Source: Ctena decussata (lineage: Eukaryota; Mollusca; Bivalvia; Lucinida; Lucinidae). From it: 64,000 nucleotides of DNA. The stretch covers positions 57,105,737-57,169,736 of the forward strand of contig OZ022505.1 in assembly GCA_963989385.1 (NCBI GenBank). Direction: 5' to 3'. Of the stretch, positions 33,673 to 46,175 are shown one piece after another (the stretch's first letter is position 1; the number at the start of each line of letters is the position of its first letter). The notes under the pieces are model-generated. The model was not told where the DNA came from, did no database searches, and saw nothing but the letters and a program-made list of their open reading frames with translations. Made by a program: the position numbers and the translations under genes.

Positions 33673-34880
33673 ATACTACGTAGTTTTGCTGCAAAACATA
33701 AATGCCATACCGTTTCTTTTTCAAAACGAGAACGTCCCGGGAAAAACAATGCAAAAGTTGATATGAGATGCACATTTTGCATTAATATTACAAATTAAAA
33801 TTGTCAATACATGCTTTATATTTCATTATGACCAGAACATTAAATGTCGAACCAGATAGCTGTCTAGGCCATGAGTGAAATTTGGCATTAAAATACAGCC
33901 GCACTGAAAGACGAGTGCATATAGGGTGAACTATCTACAAAATGGCCGGCTGCTGCAGTAGTTCCTATGCCAGCATACCGTGAAACTACTTAGTTTTGGG
34001 ACAGTCAGGCTTGGACAGTATAGACCAAGATCAGAATGTTGTTGATAACGTTCTGCACTCTTTGCCGTTACATCTGCATCTTGTGGACGAGGTCTGACTT
34101 TGAACAACCACAATTTCCGTTTTCATTTCAATTACGATAATAAATTTATGTGTCCCTAATTTTAGAATTTTACGGTAACACAGACTTCCGTTTTAAGTGG
34201 CTGGAGTTTAAGCATATGACATTGTACTTTCGTCTTTACAAGGTTAATATAAGAAAGCGCTTGCATCGTACGATAAGCGCTTAGTATATACATTAAAAGA
34301 TTAAGAAATATGCTAAATTTTCTAAATCTGATCTGTATCATTATTTTCTTGTAAAATCTGAATTAATTCATCCGTAATATTCATCAGTCACCCAGGAGGA
34401 GAGCTCAGCTAACTATCTGCAACACAAAGCATCTTCTAGTGCCAGACTGTTATGAAGCTGAATTTGAAGGAAATCTTATTGTACACGAAAATAAGAAAAT
34501 AATGACAGTTACAATGCCTCCCCTGTCTGTCGAAACAAGATGCTGAAGGAATATACACAAGCAAGCAGTTCATTACAAAAATATTCGTGAAGCTGATACT
34601 CAGCCCATGAGCATATACTTGTATTAAAATTTTCGGGAACAGTCGGTTTGTTTGTAAAGACAATGAATGGAAATAGTCTGTTGGCACGAGCCTTCTTTGA
34701 ATAACGACCTCTAAAAGTCCTGAACCCCTTCTCCGGCCAAAACAGGTGTAATCTAAATTGAGTGAATAAGCACGCTCTCGGGAACTTTATGACTTTACGT
34801 GGAGACCAATGTTCTTTAAATTCTTATTCTGCATCTGCTGCGAAAGTGCCCCTGAGAACAGGGGGTACAAAACATGATAT
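33673..34880. other. Unassigned non-coding stretch
   Basis: No gene or clear repeat was found. Several short frames exist, none with a domain. Confidence 0.4.
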
Positions 34881-35119
34881 GAGCCGCGACACGACAAAAC
34901 CAACAATGTGTTCGTGCGCCCAGCGCAGACTCAGATCAGCCTGAGCATTCGCCCGGTCTGATCAGACCCTTTATTAAGCACTTAAAGGGTAGCCAAGGGA
35001 CTAAGCTACCTTCATGCGGACAGCGAAGACTCTGATCAGACTGGGCGGATGCCCAGGCTGATCTGAGTCTGCGCTGGGCGCACAACCACATTGTTGTTTT
35101 TTTTCGTGTCGCGGCTCAT
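34881..35119 (+). mobile_element. Foldback MITE, forward copy
   Basis: Full-length copy with ends GAGCCGCGACACGACAAAAC and GTGTCGCGGCTCAT. Immediately outside, ATAT and ATAT-like bases flank both ends, which would suit a short AT-rich target site. Confidence 0.88.
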
Positions 35120-35534
35120 ATGGTATCATGTCATTTTAGAGCAGCGCAGACGTGAACGATATAAGGCAATACCTCCAGAAGGAATTTCTGAAGACGACTG
35201 GCTACAGTGATGTTAGCCATGAAAGCAACGTTCGATCAATTCCTTAAATGACGCCAACGACTTACATCATCATACACAAACGACGTCAGCAAGAGCGAAC
35301 AAAACTGCATTTGCTTGTCATTTGTTTAGGCTTATTTGTTTTGGCTGTCGAGTCCTCATCCTTGCTTCATCACGGTCTTTTCTTGATCTTAATTGTTGAC
35401 CGTGATGACTCTCTGATGAGTAAGGGGACCTCCATACGAACCGAACTACCAACTAATTGTGTGCACCGCAGCGGAGGGTGAGGGTGAAGGTTTGGGCCCA
35501 GTAAAACCGGTTTAAACCCCCCAGTAGTTATTAC
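35120..35534. other. Unassigned spacer
   Basis: No recognised gene. An open frame at 35248-35481 has a hydrophobic middle, but no homology or splice signals support it. Confidence 0.35.
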
Positions 35535-35900
35535 TGACCGTCCCAAGGCGGTACTTTTGTTGCGGTTGCATTTGTTTTATGTTCGGTGCTGTTTAATTTA
35601 TTGTGTTCTCAGTTTAATCCTTCTATCATAAAAATAGAAAATAGGTAATAATAATTGTTAAGTGTTTTTCATATAATTTGCTTAGTCCGTTGTAACCCGT
35701 CTGTTGGTCTAAATTATTTAGTTCAATAAAGATAGCTGAGTTGTCATCTATTTGGGAAAGAGCTGCTGACTCGGCTTATCACTTGTAATTTATTGTTTGT
35801 TGGGATGTCTTTGTCAATCTTTCCCTTTGATGTTGGGGATAGGGTTTGAGATCTGATTCAGTCAGTTCCTGAAGTGTAGTTACTCTTTAAATTTACTCAT
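35535..35900 (+). repeat. Dispersed repeat, partner of 40950-41285
   Basis: Diverged but collinear blocks shared with 40950-41285 include GGCGGTACTTTTGTTG against GACGGTACTTTTGTTG, a GGAGCTGTTCA-like block followed by GGCTTATCA/GGTTTATCA, and AGATCTGATTC against AGGTCTGATTC, then TTCCTGA. The type is unknown; it could be the non-coding end of a retroelement. Confidence 0.55.
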
Positions 35901-38178
35901 TAACTACGCAAGTGCGATCAGAGTGCAAACACATCGACCGATAATCAAAGCAATCAATGTATGGTCGAATTATGCGTTGTCACTGGTCTAAGTCATTAGT
36001 GTAACATTTTCTGTTAGACTTCATATAGTTTTCATGCCGTTTAGGCATATCCGACAATTAGTAAGGCCGATTTCCCTTTCCTTATTTTTTTAAACGCAGT
36101 TCTGAACATTTTTGGTTTCACAACGCACTTGGTTAATGAATATAAAGCAACATAAAAATAGGATTCACGTGAAAGTGTTGATAGCTTCAGTATAAAGACA
36201 AACCTAATGCCAATCAACATGAAGAGAAAAGTTTGACACAGAGTGTCCCTTTGTACATTTGCTGCCGTGTTCATATAACCCGCTACATTGAGTATTGTGT
36301 ATTCACTTTGGCCATCTGTGTGTCTGTCCGTTCGTCCGTCGGTACGTTCGACCACACATCCTTTCAATTTGAAAAACTAGGAATTTGTTAATGAATTTCA
36401 TTCAGATTAATATGCATGTGTACTAAGAACTGTGGCTTGGATTATTAATGGACAAATTTCGATAATTGATGACAGAGTTATAACACTTGTCAATGTTCAA
36501 AAACGTTTAGGTCTCTATGTCGTTACTTTGGAGAACATCATGATGGAACTTTACAGATACGATCGACGTAACAAAAGCTTTGTGTAATCAAAGGAATTTT
36601 ATCCTAAGGGCTTTATTTCCGCTGCTTTGTACTTGTATATAAAAGCATGAAAAATACAACACAAAACTCTATATAATAGCTGATTTGGAAGCAGTTCTTT
36701 TTTTTTTTTGAATCTACAGCAAACGATCAAAGTTACTTAATCTTATGATGTTCGGTACTTTGTCTCATGCGGGGTAATTTCCCTCCTACCCCGGACTATG
36801 TACATGCATAAAATGAGGCTTGAATTTATATAGAAGAAAGATTTCAAGAGAGATTTTCGTTAAACTGACAACTGATTGTAAAAGTATAACCTTCTTGTGG
36901 TGATCAAAATTTAGTCCTTAGTGGGCTGTCTGCCCCTGTCCAATGGTATCATACAGTCATGTATTAAAGTCACAAAATGTATTAGATCAGGGTGCAAAAT
37001 GATTTTCTACATCAGAGTAATGAATGCCCTCTCATGACGAAAAATTAACTCAGTTGGCTATGGCTGCCCCTGTCCGCATGTACAAAAAAGGGAACACAAT
37101 GATTCATGAGATAAATAGGTTTGCAGTGATTGGGTATCACACAGTCATTTGTGGTTCTTTTAGTTTTCATTCGTTTCCTCCTATAGATAGATCCTCTTCA
37201 AAGTTGGTTTCCGAGATACAGATCTAAATCCAAGGATATTTCAGTCAACGTATTATGCAACATTTGATTTTACCTTCGATAAAATATGAGGTTAGCATTG
37301 TTCCGTTTTCATATTATTGTTCATATAAAAAAAAAACAAAAAACAACAACAAACCCCCCCCCCCCCCAACTTATGCAAAATACGTTTTAAATAAATGGAT
37401 TTGCTCATTTATCACTGAACAGATGCGCCATACATACTGCCAATGCATGGCATGCTTTTAATTATTGTGTCAGTTGATCGATTAACTTCAATGCATTTTA
37501 TCGGAAGTATAATCATAAAGTCACACTCAGGCGACAATGATGTTTTCTCAACTGCATTTAATGCTTCTTTGTTTCTAGGGTAATAAGCTTGTAATGCAAA
37601 AACATTATCAGACACAATTATATTTAAAGACATTAGGTCCCACTAAAATGATAGATGCATTTAAGCTCGATTTGTATTTTATCACTGAATGTTGTTTAGA
37701 ACAGAAAGCTTTTATATTAAAGACATAACGGCTGCAATAAAGAATAAAATTATTTAATGGGTATGGGTATAGTTTCAAGGAAAGTAACTGTTTCCATTGT
37801 CTTTCTTGACTCCCTTCTCCATCGGGGTCAGGGAGGTATTTCGATTTGTAAGGAAGCAGACACAACCTTAAAAACTCAGTCTTCTTTGTAAAATTGGCAT
37901 AAAAACATGGAGGTGTAGTCATGCACCGTAATGAATTGACTTTAAGCATCTGGGTCAATATTAACGTAAGGGAAATCGGTCACATGAAATAGCAGCCACA
38001 AAACCTAATGCAACTGATTTACAGTAAACTAGAGATGTCCTGATACCTGGTGCATTAGTTTGAATACGTTATTAGAAGGTTTACTGGAATATCCCGATTG
38101 TCTCCTGCTATGTTTACAGATAGGGTCAAATTAAATGACTTTCTATTTGCTTTCTTTGACAATAAAACCATTCTTAAA
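35901..38178. other. Non-coding stretch
   Basis: No gene recognised. It has a GTCC/GTTC-rich short run at about 36325-36350 (the reverse of the GGAC-rich run at 631) and a poly-C run at about 37355-37369. Confidence 0.4.
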
Positions 38179-38179
38179 C

Positions 38180-38370
38180 GGAGTTCACTCTCAAAGGAAA
38201 TGATTTGCTCCTGGAGGAGAGGAACAAATCGTCTCTGTAAGAGTTGACCTCTACCGAGGAATGCGGATTACTCTTAAAGGGAAGAAATTGCTTTAACCGG
38301 GCCAATATTGTTCCTTTAAGAGTAGACACCATTGAACGCGAAGGCAAACCTGAAGGAGAAACATCTTTCA
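38180..38370 (+). repeat. Hairpin-family repeat, diverged long copy
   Basis: AATGATTTGCTCCTGGAGGA and GTTGACCTCTACC match the hairpin family at 19340, with an extra inserted or duplicated part (CTCTTAAAGGGAAGAAATTGC). Confidence 0.5.
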
Positions 38371-38472
38371 AAAGATATTGTCGAAGGTAAAAGGGTGATA
38401 ATGCCTTAACTATACAAGAATTTTCATAATTTATCCAGCGACAACATAACGTTAAGGCAACGTCGCACCAAT

Positions 38473-38502
38473 GTCGATGCAACGTCATGACGTTGCATCG
38501 AC
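38473..38502. repeat. 30-bp perfect palindrome
   Basis: GTCGATGCAACGTCA is followed directly by its exact reverse complement, with no loop. The centre ACGTCATGACGT has two head-to-head TGACG half-sites as bound by CREB/ATF-type bZIP proteins. It stands alone, outside the larger MITEs. Confidence 0.9.
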
Positions 38503-38636
38503 GTTCATGCGACATTGCATAAATGACATGTGCTTGCTGGAATAAGACCTGGTTTTGATCTTCTACCATGTCTTTGTCCGGACTGAATAAGTCTTCCCAG
38601 CACAAGAGGAATGGCGCTTTCATTTTGACTGCATTT

Positions 38637-38874
38637 GAGCCGCGACACGACAAAACCAACAATGTGGTTGTGCGCCCAGCGCAGACTCAGATCAGCCTGG
38701 GCATCCGCCCAGTCTGATCAGAGTCTTCGCTGTCCGCATGGAGGTAGCTTAGACATTTAGCTACCCTTTTAGCACTTAACGAAGAGTCTGATCAAACTGG
38801 GCGGCTGCCCAGGCTGATCTGAGTCTTCCCTGGGCGCACAACCACATTGTTGGTTTTGTCGTGTCGCGGCTCAA
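38637..38874 (-). mobile_element. Foldback MITE, reverse copy
   Basis: Full-length copy (GAGCCGCGACACGACAAAAC to GTGTCGCGGCTC) in reverse orientation by the asymmetric centre. The symmetry extends outward through ATTT/AAAT on either side. Confidence 0.88.
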
Positions 38875-39812
38875 ATGTAGTTTTACTTCTGGTCGTAAAG
38901 CAAGAGTTGTTTTGACTGCAGTTGAAGTTATAGTTCTAATAAAAAGCAAGAGTTGTTCATATTCCCATAAAGAAATAATCTTATTATGTCTTCGACAAAA
39001 AAGTAGAGTTACTTGCACAGAAAGTGTATTCATTTACCTTAATTTTGATGTAGCTAGAACCTCATATAAAAAAACATCAACGTTATATATGGCATAGTGG
39101 GCAAAATTTGCGAAACTACAAGTCTGCCGATACCGGTTTATCGTTACCGTCACGGTTACGCAAAAAACGTTTTCATACGCATGGAATGACTGGTACTTGT
39201 GTTTGATCCAAACCCGTCAACTTCTTAGATGCGGGGGTCGTGTATAATTTATGTAACAGTTTTAACATGTGAGCCAATCTAATGGATCGGTAAGAATACT
39301 ACACTCCTACCAAACACGCTTACGATTCCACTTGAAATGACACTTGTTGGTTGCGAGCGTTTATGCACCAGATGTTGTAATTTTGCCAATTTCTTAGAAT
39401 CCTATAAACCAAATGTGTTATTTTCAATTGGAACTTGGTTTGCTAATTGATCTACACTCTTTGAAATGATACAAATATTCCACATGAAATCTGAAAGTTA
39501 TGCCTGCTATTTTAGAGTACTTCAAAGGTTGGCATGGAATTATATCAAAACATATCATTGCATGTAAATTAACGAATAAATGGATAACGATGTTTTTTGT
39601 GATATTCCTATTTATATTTATCGATTTTGATTAGTACACACCATGCTTACCTTTCTTGTGATTCCAGGTGAACAACAATGCCAAAATGCTAAACTTACCA
39701 TCAATAAGGTTTCCTAAGCAGCAAATACATTAACTGTCTTGGTGACGATGCAGAAGTGCAAAATTAAGCAATGAGATGTAAGATTTAAATGTCAATCATT
39801 ACTTTATTGCTA
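38875..39812. other. Unassigned non-coding stretch
   Basis: No gene or clear repeat was found. Confidence 0.4.
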
Positions 39813-40057
39813 TATGAGCCGCGACACGAGAAAACCAACAAAGTGGTTGTGCGCCCAGCACAGACTCAGATCAGCCTAGGCACCTGCCCAGTCTGATCAG
39901 ACTCTCCGCTTTGCGTTCAAAGGGTAGCTGAGGGTCTAAGCTACCTTCATGCGGACAGCGAAGACTCTGATCAGACTGGGCGGATGCCCAGGCTGATCTG
40001 AGTCAGCGCTGGACGCACGACCACATTGTTTGTTTTTTTTCGCGTCGCGGCTCATAT
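39813..40057 (+). mobile_element. Foldback MITE, forward copy
   Basis: Full-length copy; ends ATATGAGCCGCGACACGAG and GCGTCGCGGCTCATAT. A T-run (TTTGTTTTTTTTCGCG) has expanded in the right arm. Confidence 0.88.
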
Positions 40058-40949
40058 CAGAAGCATCCAGAAAAAAAACACTACATTACATGTACTAATA
40101 ACATGTCGTGCTGTTGGATACATAATAGATCTCTTGCATGTGTATTAATTTATAAAAGTAAAATATAAAAATAATAAATAAATATCGTTTGAATACAACT
40201 CTTGTTTCATTTGGCTCATTCTAGTCTACGTGAAAATAGAGGTTTGCTGACGCCGGATATAGCGTGCCTGTACAGGATTGCAATATACATCAATGCACAT
40301 GATAACAAAAGATCAGTGCTAACAAGATTTGTACGAAAAACGGAAGTTTAAACCAGATGTCGCGTCAACATTTGGAAAGAGTCTTTTCTCATCGCATCAA
40401 GGACCCTGATAAAATGATACCGAATGAAAATTTTCGGAACTGCGTGAATGCTTTCTTATTGTTCCGTGCAAATCTGCGATATAGGTAAAACACTGATAGG
40501 CCGTGATCCTCGTATTAGATGGGACCTTAGCGTATATGAATCGAAAGCACGCTGCTTCTTTACGCTGCAGTTAAATAAAGTTGGCAGCGCAAACGATGAC
40601 AAAGTAGACCTATTTTTTGTGCCTTAAGATCTCGTGTAAGCAAATGCCCATATTTTGTCAGTCTCAAGCAGGAAAGATCATTTATTTTGTGTTGAGATGG
40701 ATCATTTATTAGTATAAAGCAGGATTTCTCCAACAAAACCACTAGAGGATAGATTCAGATGCATGTCTAGACCTACATAAATATTTGATAAACACCTTTT
40801 TCCCTCAAACTCAAATGTTTTGCCATTATATTTTCAGGCAGCATGAAGCCTTTGAGAAAGCAATTGCTCGGGCCATCTTGTGTAATCTCGCCTGAGCATG
40901 AGCATCGGCTAAGATAAGTGGAAAGCGTCAAGTGAAAAGAAATCTATTA
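40058..40949. other. Unassigned non-coding stretch
   Basis: No gene or clear repeat was found. Confidence 0.4.
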
Positions 40950-41285
40950 ATGACTGACCCAAGACGGTACTTTTGTTGTGGTTCATCGTTGTTACATGTT
41001 CTTGTGTCCCTTGTCTGTGGTCTAATAGCAATATTGTCACCTGTATAGCTGCCCACTTTGCTTTCTGTTTTGTAACCTAAAGTTGATGAAAATTGGTGAA
41101 AATATATGTTACTGCTGTTTTCAAACTACTTTCATTTTGGGTAGGAGCTGTTCATTTGGTTTATCATGCATGTCTTTCGTGAACTGGTGTCAGTTTAGGT
41201 ATTTACATGTACTTATTTTCCTTTGCGTTTTGAGTGAAAGATATTAGGTCTGATTCTTTTGGTTCCTGATCATAGCCTCTTTACT
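40950..41285 (+). repeat. Dispersed repeat, partner of 35535-35900
   Basis: Shares several short collinear blocks with 35535-35900 in the same orientation (see that entry). The divergence is high, so both copies are old. Confidence 0.5.
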
Positions 41286-41514
41286 TTACAAATACATTAA
41301 AATTTTGTTCATGACCTATCAGTGTTTTACTAATTTTTACCTACGTTCATAATCCTTTGAAGTAATAATCGCTTTGACCAAACACTGCAGTACAGGTACT
41401 GCTGCAAGTAACCGAACTCTTGCAACCTCACCATTTTCGGTCCATCGCGACCGAGTCAGTATTATCCATGTCATCGAATCAAACGCCCTTCATGCTTTCC
41501 GTTAGTAGGTAAAG

Positions 41515-41735
41515 TTGGTTGGTTGGTTGGTTTTGGTTTAACAGCCCTTTGAGACAGTATTTCAGTTTATATCGGGCAGTCTCTCAGAGAGAGGGAGAAA
41601 GAAAACAGAAATGAAACAAAAATGACAGACGATGATAAAAATCCAAACAACCCCCACCTGCACCTACTGCAAGCACAGTGGGCCCTTGCCCTACTTTTAT
41701 CCAAATGAGTAGGAAGCCCCGGCACTGGAAGTTTT
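41515..41735. mobile_element. SINE-like repeat, family B, copy 1
   Basis: The element starts with a GGTT-rich run, then CCCTTTGAGACAGTATTTCA, a purine-rich GAGAGAGGGAGAAAGAAAA stretch, CACCTACTGCAAGCACAGTG and CCTTGCCCTACTTTTATCC. The copy at 50381-50604 matches throughout. Its left part shares the CAGTATTTCAGT..TATATCGGG core with family A, so the two families appear to share a 3' or central domain. The head has no clear tRNA boxes. Confidence 0.7.
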
Positions 41736-43419
41736 TAGTAGATAAAACAGGTCGATATATAAAATAAGACTGCGTCTGGCAATGAGGTTGATGCTCGAAT
41801 GTTTCCCTTCTATACTGCGCACGAACTGACGTCACCATCGCGCTTCAATAAAGACTTCTTATCTATTCTATAGAGATCACAAATATCGGCACACTTTCTA
41901 CGTATTCAAGGAGAAAATGTGAGCTTCTTACGATTTCTTGTAATGATATCTGAGATGTTGTTACCAACAATAAGATGAGGAGGGTCAGAGTGTCGAAAAT
42001 AAGTATCCTTGGGAGTACCTTCAGAAATTTTCACAAGCCAGCTTTCCGCATGAAGCTTCCAAAACTTCGGAAGTCGTGCCAAACCGTTTATATGACAACA
42101 AAAAACTACACGTCATTCAAGTGCGTCAATTTTTGCGGTTTCATATTACGAAAATATGAGTGTGTCTTTTACATAGGGCAAATAATATGTTTCAGCTATG
42201 TAACTGGCATTATTGCTTTATTTCCAGTTTTTTTTCACACTTTGTATTTTAAATATTGTTGCCATATATTTTGCTATGGTTTTATTTAGTTTTGTTGAAT
42301 TTACTTTAATGTCAAATCACATTTCAAGAAGCTTTAAATCACCTTAAATTTTAACACATTGCCCGAGTAATATTTTATTGTTATTTTGTTCAGTTTACTG
42401 TAATCACATGAATTTATACCCACTTCCTTTTAACCGGATGCTAACAAGTAAGTTGACGTTTATGCATGCATGCTTACCATGCACGTCAAACTCTTAACAC
42501 GTAAATGTGGATCTATGTATCTATCCTACTATCAGAAGTATTTTAAGAACGTTTTCTTCTACAGATATATAAATAAATCAATCCTCAAACCAGCATTATC
42601 GTCAAATTATATATTTTTGAACGCACAAAAGCTATATGATAAATATTTCTCTATTCTTTATTGCACCTTTAATATTCCAAATCAAGCTCAACTGTCAGAG
42701 TATCACCTTGATAAAATCATCTTGCCACTTTAGCTTACACATATCTCCTTCAAAATCATTTTAAATAACACTACAATAACTACTGCCAGATTACTTTAAG
42801 CTCACATGAAAGAAAACTCATGTTATCTTTATGCTGAAATGCCTTCCTCTATCATTTTAAATCTTGCTAATATTTCAAATAGCTTCTAAACAGTATAAAG
42901 ATAATGCCAAACGGTACAAAGTACTCTTTCATATTGTGTTAATTTATGCGCTGAAATCAGGTGCAAATGTACAGATAGAATTGAAAAAGATGGAAAAAAA
43001 TGTCCAATGAGCAAAGCTAGAAATGTTAGGTTAAGTCTTTATTTGGATGACGTCGTATGAAAAGGGACTTTAAACCAGGTGCATATTTCAGAAAATATTA
43101 ATATTCAATTTGACCAAACTGACCAGAGTCCTTAAAGTTTATGTTTTATTTAAAGATACATTAATTTAGTGTACGATAGCTAGCAAATGCGAAAAATAAC
43201 ACAACTTTCTGACGCCACTGCGCGAATGTAGAGAATATTGTTGAGCGCTCGTGCTTGAATATAGCATATGGATTCGTTTTACGCAATGTTAGATTTAAAA
43301 CACATTTCAAATTCTCTTCTGAAGGCGTACCAGTACGCCAGGACGAAAGAAAAATTGACGCTCGTATATATTTTTTTTTTTTTTTTGTAGATTTGAAATA
43401 AGATCCTAGGTTTAATATG
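41736..43419. other. Unassigned AT-rich stretch
   Basis: No gene is supported. Frames such as 41975-42289 are rich in Phe, Cys and Ile as expected of AT-rich DNA and lack domains. Confidence 0.4.
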
Positions 43420-44640
43420 AAGTGAATCCAAAATAAAAAGGACATCTCCACGAGATGTCCTTTTATGCACTGAAAATGCAGGTTTTTAGGCTGTAAAAAG
43501 TGCTAAATAGCAAGTGCAAAATTGAGCATCATTGAAAATAGTTACCTAGAAGCCTTGTTTTGGGGTGGCCGAAATCACACTTTACCAGCCCTGGTTTTGC
43601 TATGGCTCAACTGATATCATGAAATTGTAGGAATATTCCTACAATTTCATTCATTCATGAACCATCAACTTCTTTTAAAATGAACAGCTATTACTATATT
43701 GATTCATCATCATTTTTTTCTAACTGCAGAAAAAATGCAAATAGGACATAACTGCTTTAACTCTATATTACAAATCATAGGAATATTCCTACAATTTGGA
43801 AATTGCTCATTTGTAAAAAAAAAAAAATAAGACACAACTGAGCTCAATTCAAATTCTTCCCACATTTTCCGGATTGTAGGAACATTCCTACATTTTTGAG
43901 ATTACGACCAATTTTGTTCATTCATATTTCAACATAGACCTTTCAGATTGTAGGAATATTCCTACATTTTTGGAGATGGTATTTTTTCAATAAATGAAAG
44001 ATCTGACCAAATGCATATTTTTAATAAATGAGAGATCCAAACAAATTGTAGGAATATTCCTACATTTTTTGGAGATGGTATATTTTCAACAAATGAAAGA
44101 TCTGACCAAATGCATATTTTCAATAAATGAAAGATCCAAACAAATCGTAGGAATATTCCTACATTTTGAAGAATATCTTTTTTCATGGAATAAGGTTAAG
44201 TTTAATAATAATTCAACCCACATCTGTCAGATTGTAGGAATATTCCTACAATTTATTATTCGTTCCATCATTGATTTTTTTTCAAACTGCAGAAAATGCA
44301 ATGAGGGAATAATGTTTCTACTTATATTTTACAAAACGTAGGAATATTCCTACATTTTGGTAATTGCTCATTTTCCAAGGTTAAAAACATACGACCAAAT
44401 TTGAGTTCAATCCACATACATTCCACATCATTTAGATTGTAGGAGGAGCGGCTGTAGTGTAGTGGATAACACTCCGGACTACCAATCCAGGGATCGAAAG
44501 ATCGATCACCCGCTTCTCCGGTCTTTCGGATGAGACTTTAAACCGAGGTCCCGTCTCCATATGACCTCGTTGTTGGTAGGACGTTAAACCCGAGTTCACT
44601 CACTTAGATTGTAGGGATATTCCTACATTCTTGAGATTAC
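43420..44640 (+). repeat. Left palindrome-array arm
   Basis: This arm is the inverted counterpart of 61628-62891. From its outer edge it has AAGTGAATCCAAAATAAAAA, a 13-bp hairpin (AAAGGACATCTC and GAGATGTCCTTT around CAC, about 43438-43467), ~150 bases of unique sequence, then nine copies of an 18-bp palindrome, TGTAGGAATATTCCTACA or variants. These start near 43626, 43776, 43875, 43949, 44046, 44146, 44233, 44337 and 44610. The first extends to a 32-bp perfect palindrome (43619-43650). Spacers of 55-130 bases are themselves related; two consecutive units of about 98 bases (43947-44144) share GGAGATGGTAT and GATCTGACCAAATGCATAT. The outer ~280 bases look about 93% identical to the other arm. 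There is no coding content. Confidence 0.93.
44444..44603 (+). mobile_element. 160-bp tRNA-derived SINE with exact 12-bp target duplication
   Basis: The head GGCTGTAGTGTAGTGGATAA fits a pol III A box. The body contains GGTCTTTCGGATGAGACTTT and the tail TAGGACGTTAAACCCGAG. The 12-base segment TTAGATTGTAGG occurs directly on both sides (44432-44443 and 44604-44615), a clean target-site duplication. It inserted in the ninth palindrome of the array. Confidence 0.88.
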
Positions 44641-45368
44641 GCCCAATTTAGTTCAATCCAAGCGGAGCGACAATTATTGGACGAATTTATTTATTTATTT
44701 TTCTGTCGTATTTTATATCCTATTCATCTATGTGTCATTAGTTTCAAGAGTTTGTCTTTTATCTATGTTTTATTTTATCTTTTTTCAGCTTAATCGATTT
44801 TCTTCTATTTTTCTTCTGCTACTGTCTTGAAAACTTATATTTGTTGTTTGATATCTTTTCCATAAAATTATTCATCAGGATATTTTATCTATGTCGGTTC
44901 AATTTGCAGAATGTGGCTGTTAAATCAGTTTTAGGGTATTACAGAATGCAGTCGATAATCGGATTTAATCACCTGACCCCTCGCGACAACATGCACCTTT
45001 TTATTTTTTCTATAAAGATCTTATTATGAAATTATTATCATATTATTATTATTATTATTATTGTTATTGTTATTGTTGTTGTTGGTGGTGTTGTCGCTGA
45101 TACATCTTTTTCTCGTTTTTCAATTTACCAAACAGGCAAAATTATCATAAAACATAATTATTTTTCTATCTTTATCAAACAGAGACAGTACTCCATTATC
45201 ATTATTATGATTATTATTTTTATTATTATTTACATTAGCCTTTTCTTTTGTAAATTTACCAAAATGGGCATAATTATCATAGAAACTAATCAAGTTTTTT
45301 TCTGTCTTTATGACAAGATACAATGCTTCACGATCCAGAGATCCAGAATAGTCCAGTCAGGCATTGCC

Positions 45369-45369
<1 letters not shown>
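44641..45369. repeat. AT-rich simple sequence and a diverged ~134-bp duplication
   Basis: An (ATT)n/(GTT)n run lies at about 45040-45090. Two copies near 45118-45190 and 45252-45325 share AATTTACCAAA, GGCA.AATTATCATA.AA and TTTTTCT.TCTTTAT. No coding gene is supported. Confidence 0.6.

Positions 45370-45412
<43 letters not shown>
45370..45412 (+). repeat. (TC)n microsatellite
   Basis: About 20 uninterrupted CT dinucleotides. The Ser/Leu-repeat frames across it are artefacts. Confidence 0.97.
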
Positions 45413-45415
<3 letters not shown>

Positions 45416-45559
45416 GCATCATAATCTGTCAGAAAGGTGTCCTCGCCCCTTTTCCAGGGAAATGGCTATTCGAAAAAAGAGACGACAATGCAGTGGAATA
45501 TTCCGATCTCAGAGAGCCACTACGCACCCCAACCCGCCCCATCGCTCCCAGTCATGAAT

Positions 45560-45722
45560 TGCGATTTACGACATTTCAGTCATGTAAGACCATAGGGGGA
45601 TGAAAATGACAGACCGTGTGCAGTTGGTCTCCGTTTACGGTTGGAAAATTTCCATCTCCAGCGGGTCTCGAATCCAGGATCGCTAGATCAGCAGGCTAAC
45701 GCCCAACCTACTCCCCGGAATT
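45560..45722 (-). mobile_element. tRNA-derived SINE, family A, copy 2
   Basis: The minus-strand B box (GGATTCGAGACCC) and family body (CCGTTTACGGTTGGAAAATT on the plus strand) are present. The core is shortened, since GACATTTCAGTCATGTAAG lacks the GGGACGATGGGAGG part. The A-box head is degraded. Confidence 0.68.
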
Positions 45723-45990
45723 CAGTAATCTGAGTACTTACTTATATGGTGCAATATATAGCTTTAAAATACACATACGCACATACGCACGCTCGCAATT
45801 TGGGAAGTATATAACAACGCTCTAACGCACACGTGTGTATGAAATAAATGACATATTTCTTTTAGGCTTACGAGTGGCAAGAATTTCAAATGAAGATAAA
45901 GTTTGGCACTTTTTTGTCGATCGTTACCCTTGCAATCTCTTTCTGCCATATCAACGCCAATACAGATGCTGGTCGTATGGATGGATGGAT

Positions 45991-46175
45991 GACTTGCGAT
46001 TTTACGTCCTTTTCGACTGTATTTCAGTCATATCAGGACGATGGGAGGATGTTAATATAAGGCTGTGTGCGATGGAGCCCCGTTTACGAAGAGATTCTCA
46101 CCTCAAGCGGGTATCGAAACCGCGACTGCTAGGTCAGCAGGCCAGCGCTTAACCTACTGAGCTACCGGAGCTCCT
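45991..46175 (-). mobile_element. tRNA-derived SINE, family A, copy 3
   Basis: Full-length copy. On the minus strand it begins AGGAGCTCCGGTAGCTCAG, has the B box GGTTTCGATACCC and ends with the GACTGAAATACAGTC-type core. A short TGGA-type microsatellite (GGATGGATGGATGA) is found at its 3' edge. Confidence 0.78.

Noticed and set aside
36320..36350. GTCC-rich run as part of a gene
   Set aside because: It is a short simple repeat related to the GGAC-rich run at 631-678.
43624..44629. CRISPR array reading of the regularly spaced palindromes
   Set aside because: The genome is eukaryotic, spacing is irregular, spacers are related to each other rather than unique, and no cas-like gene is present.
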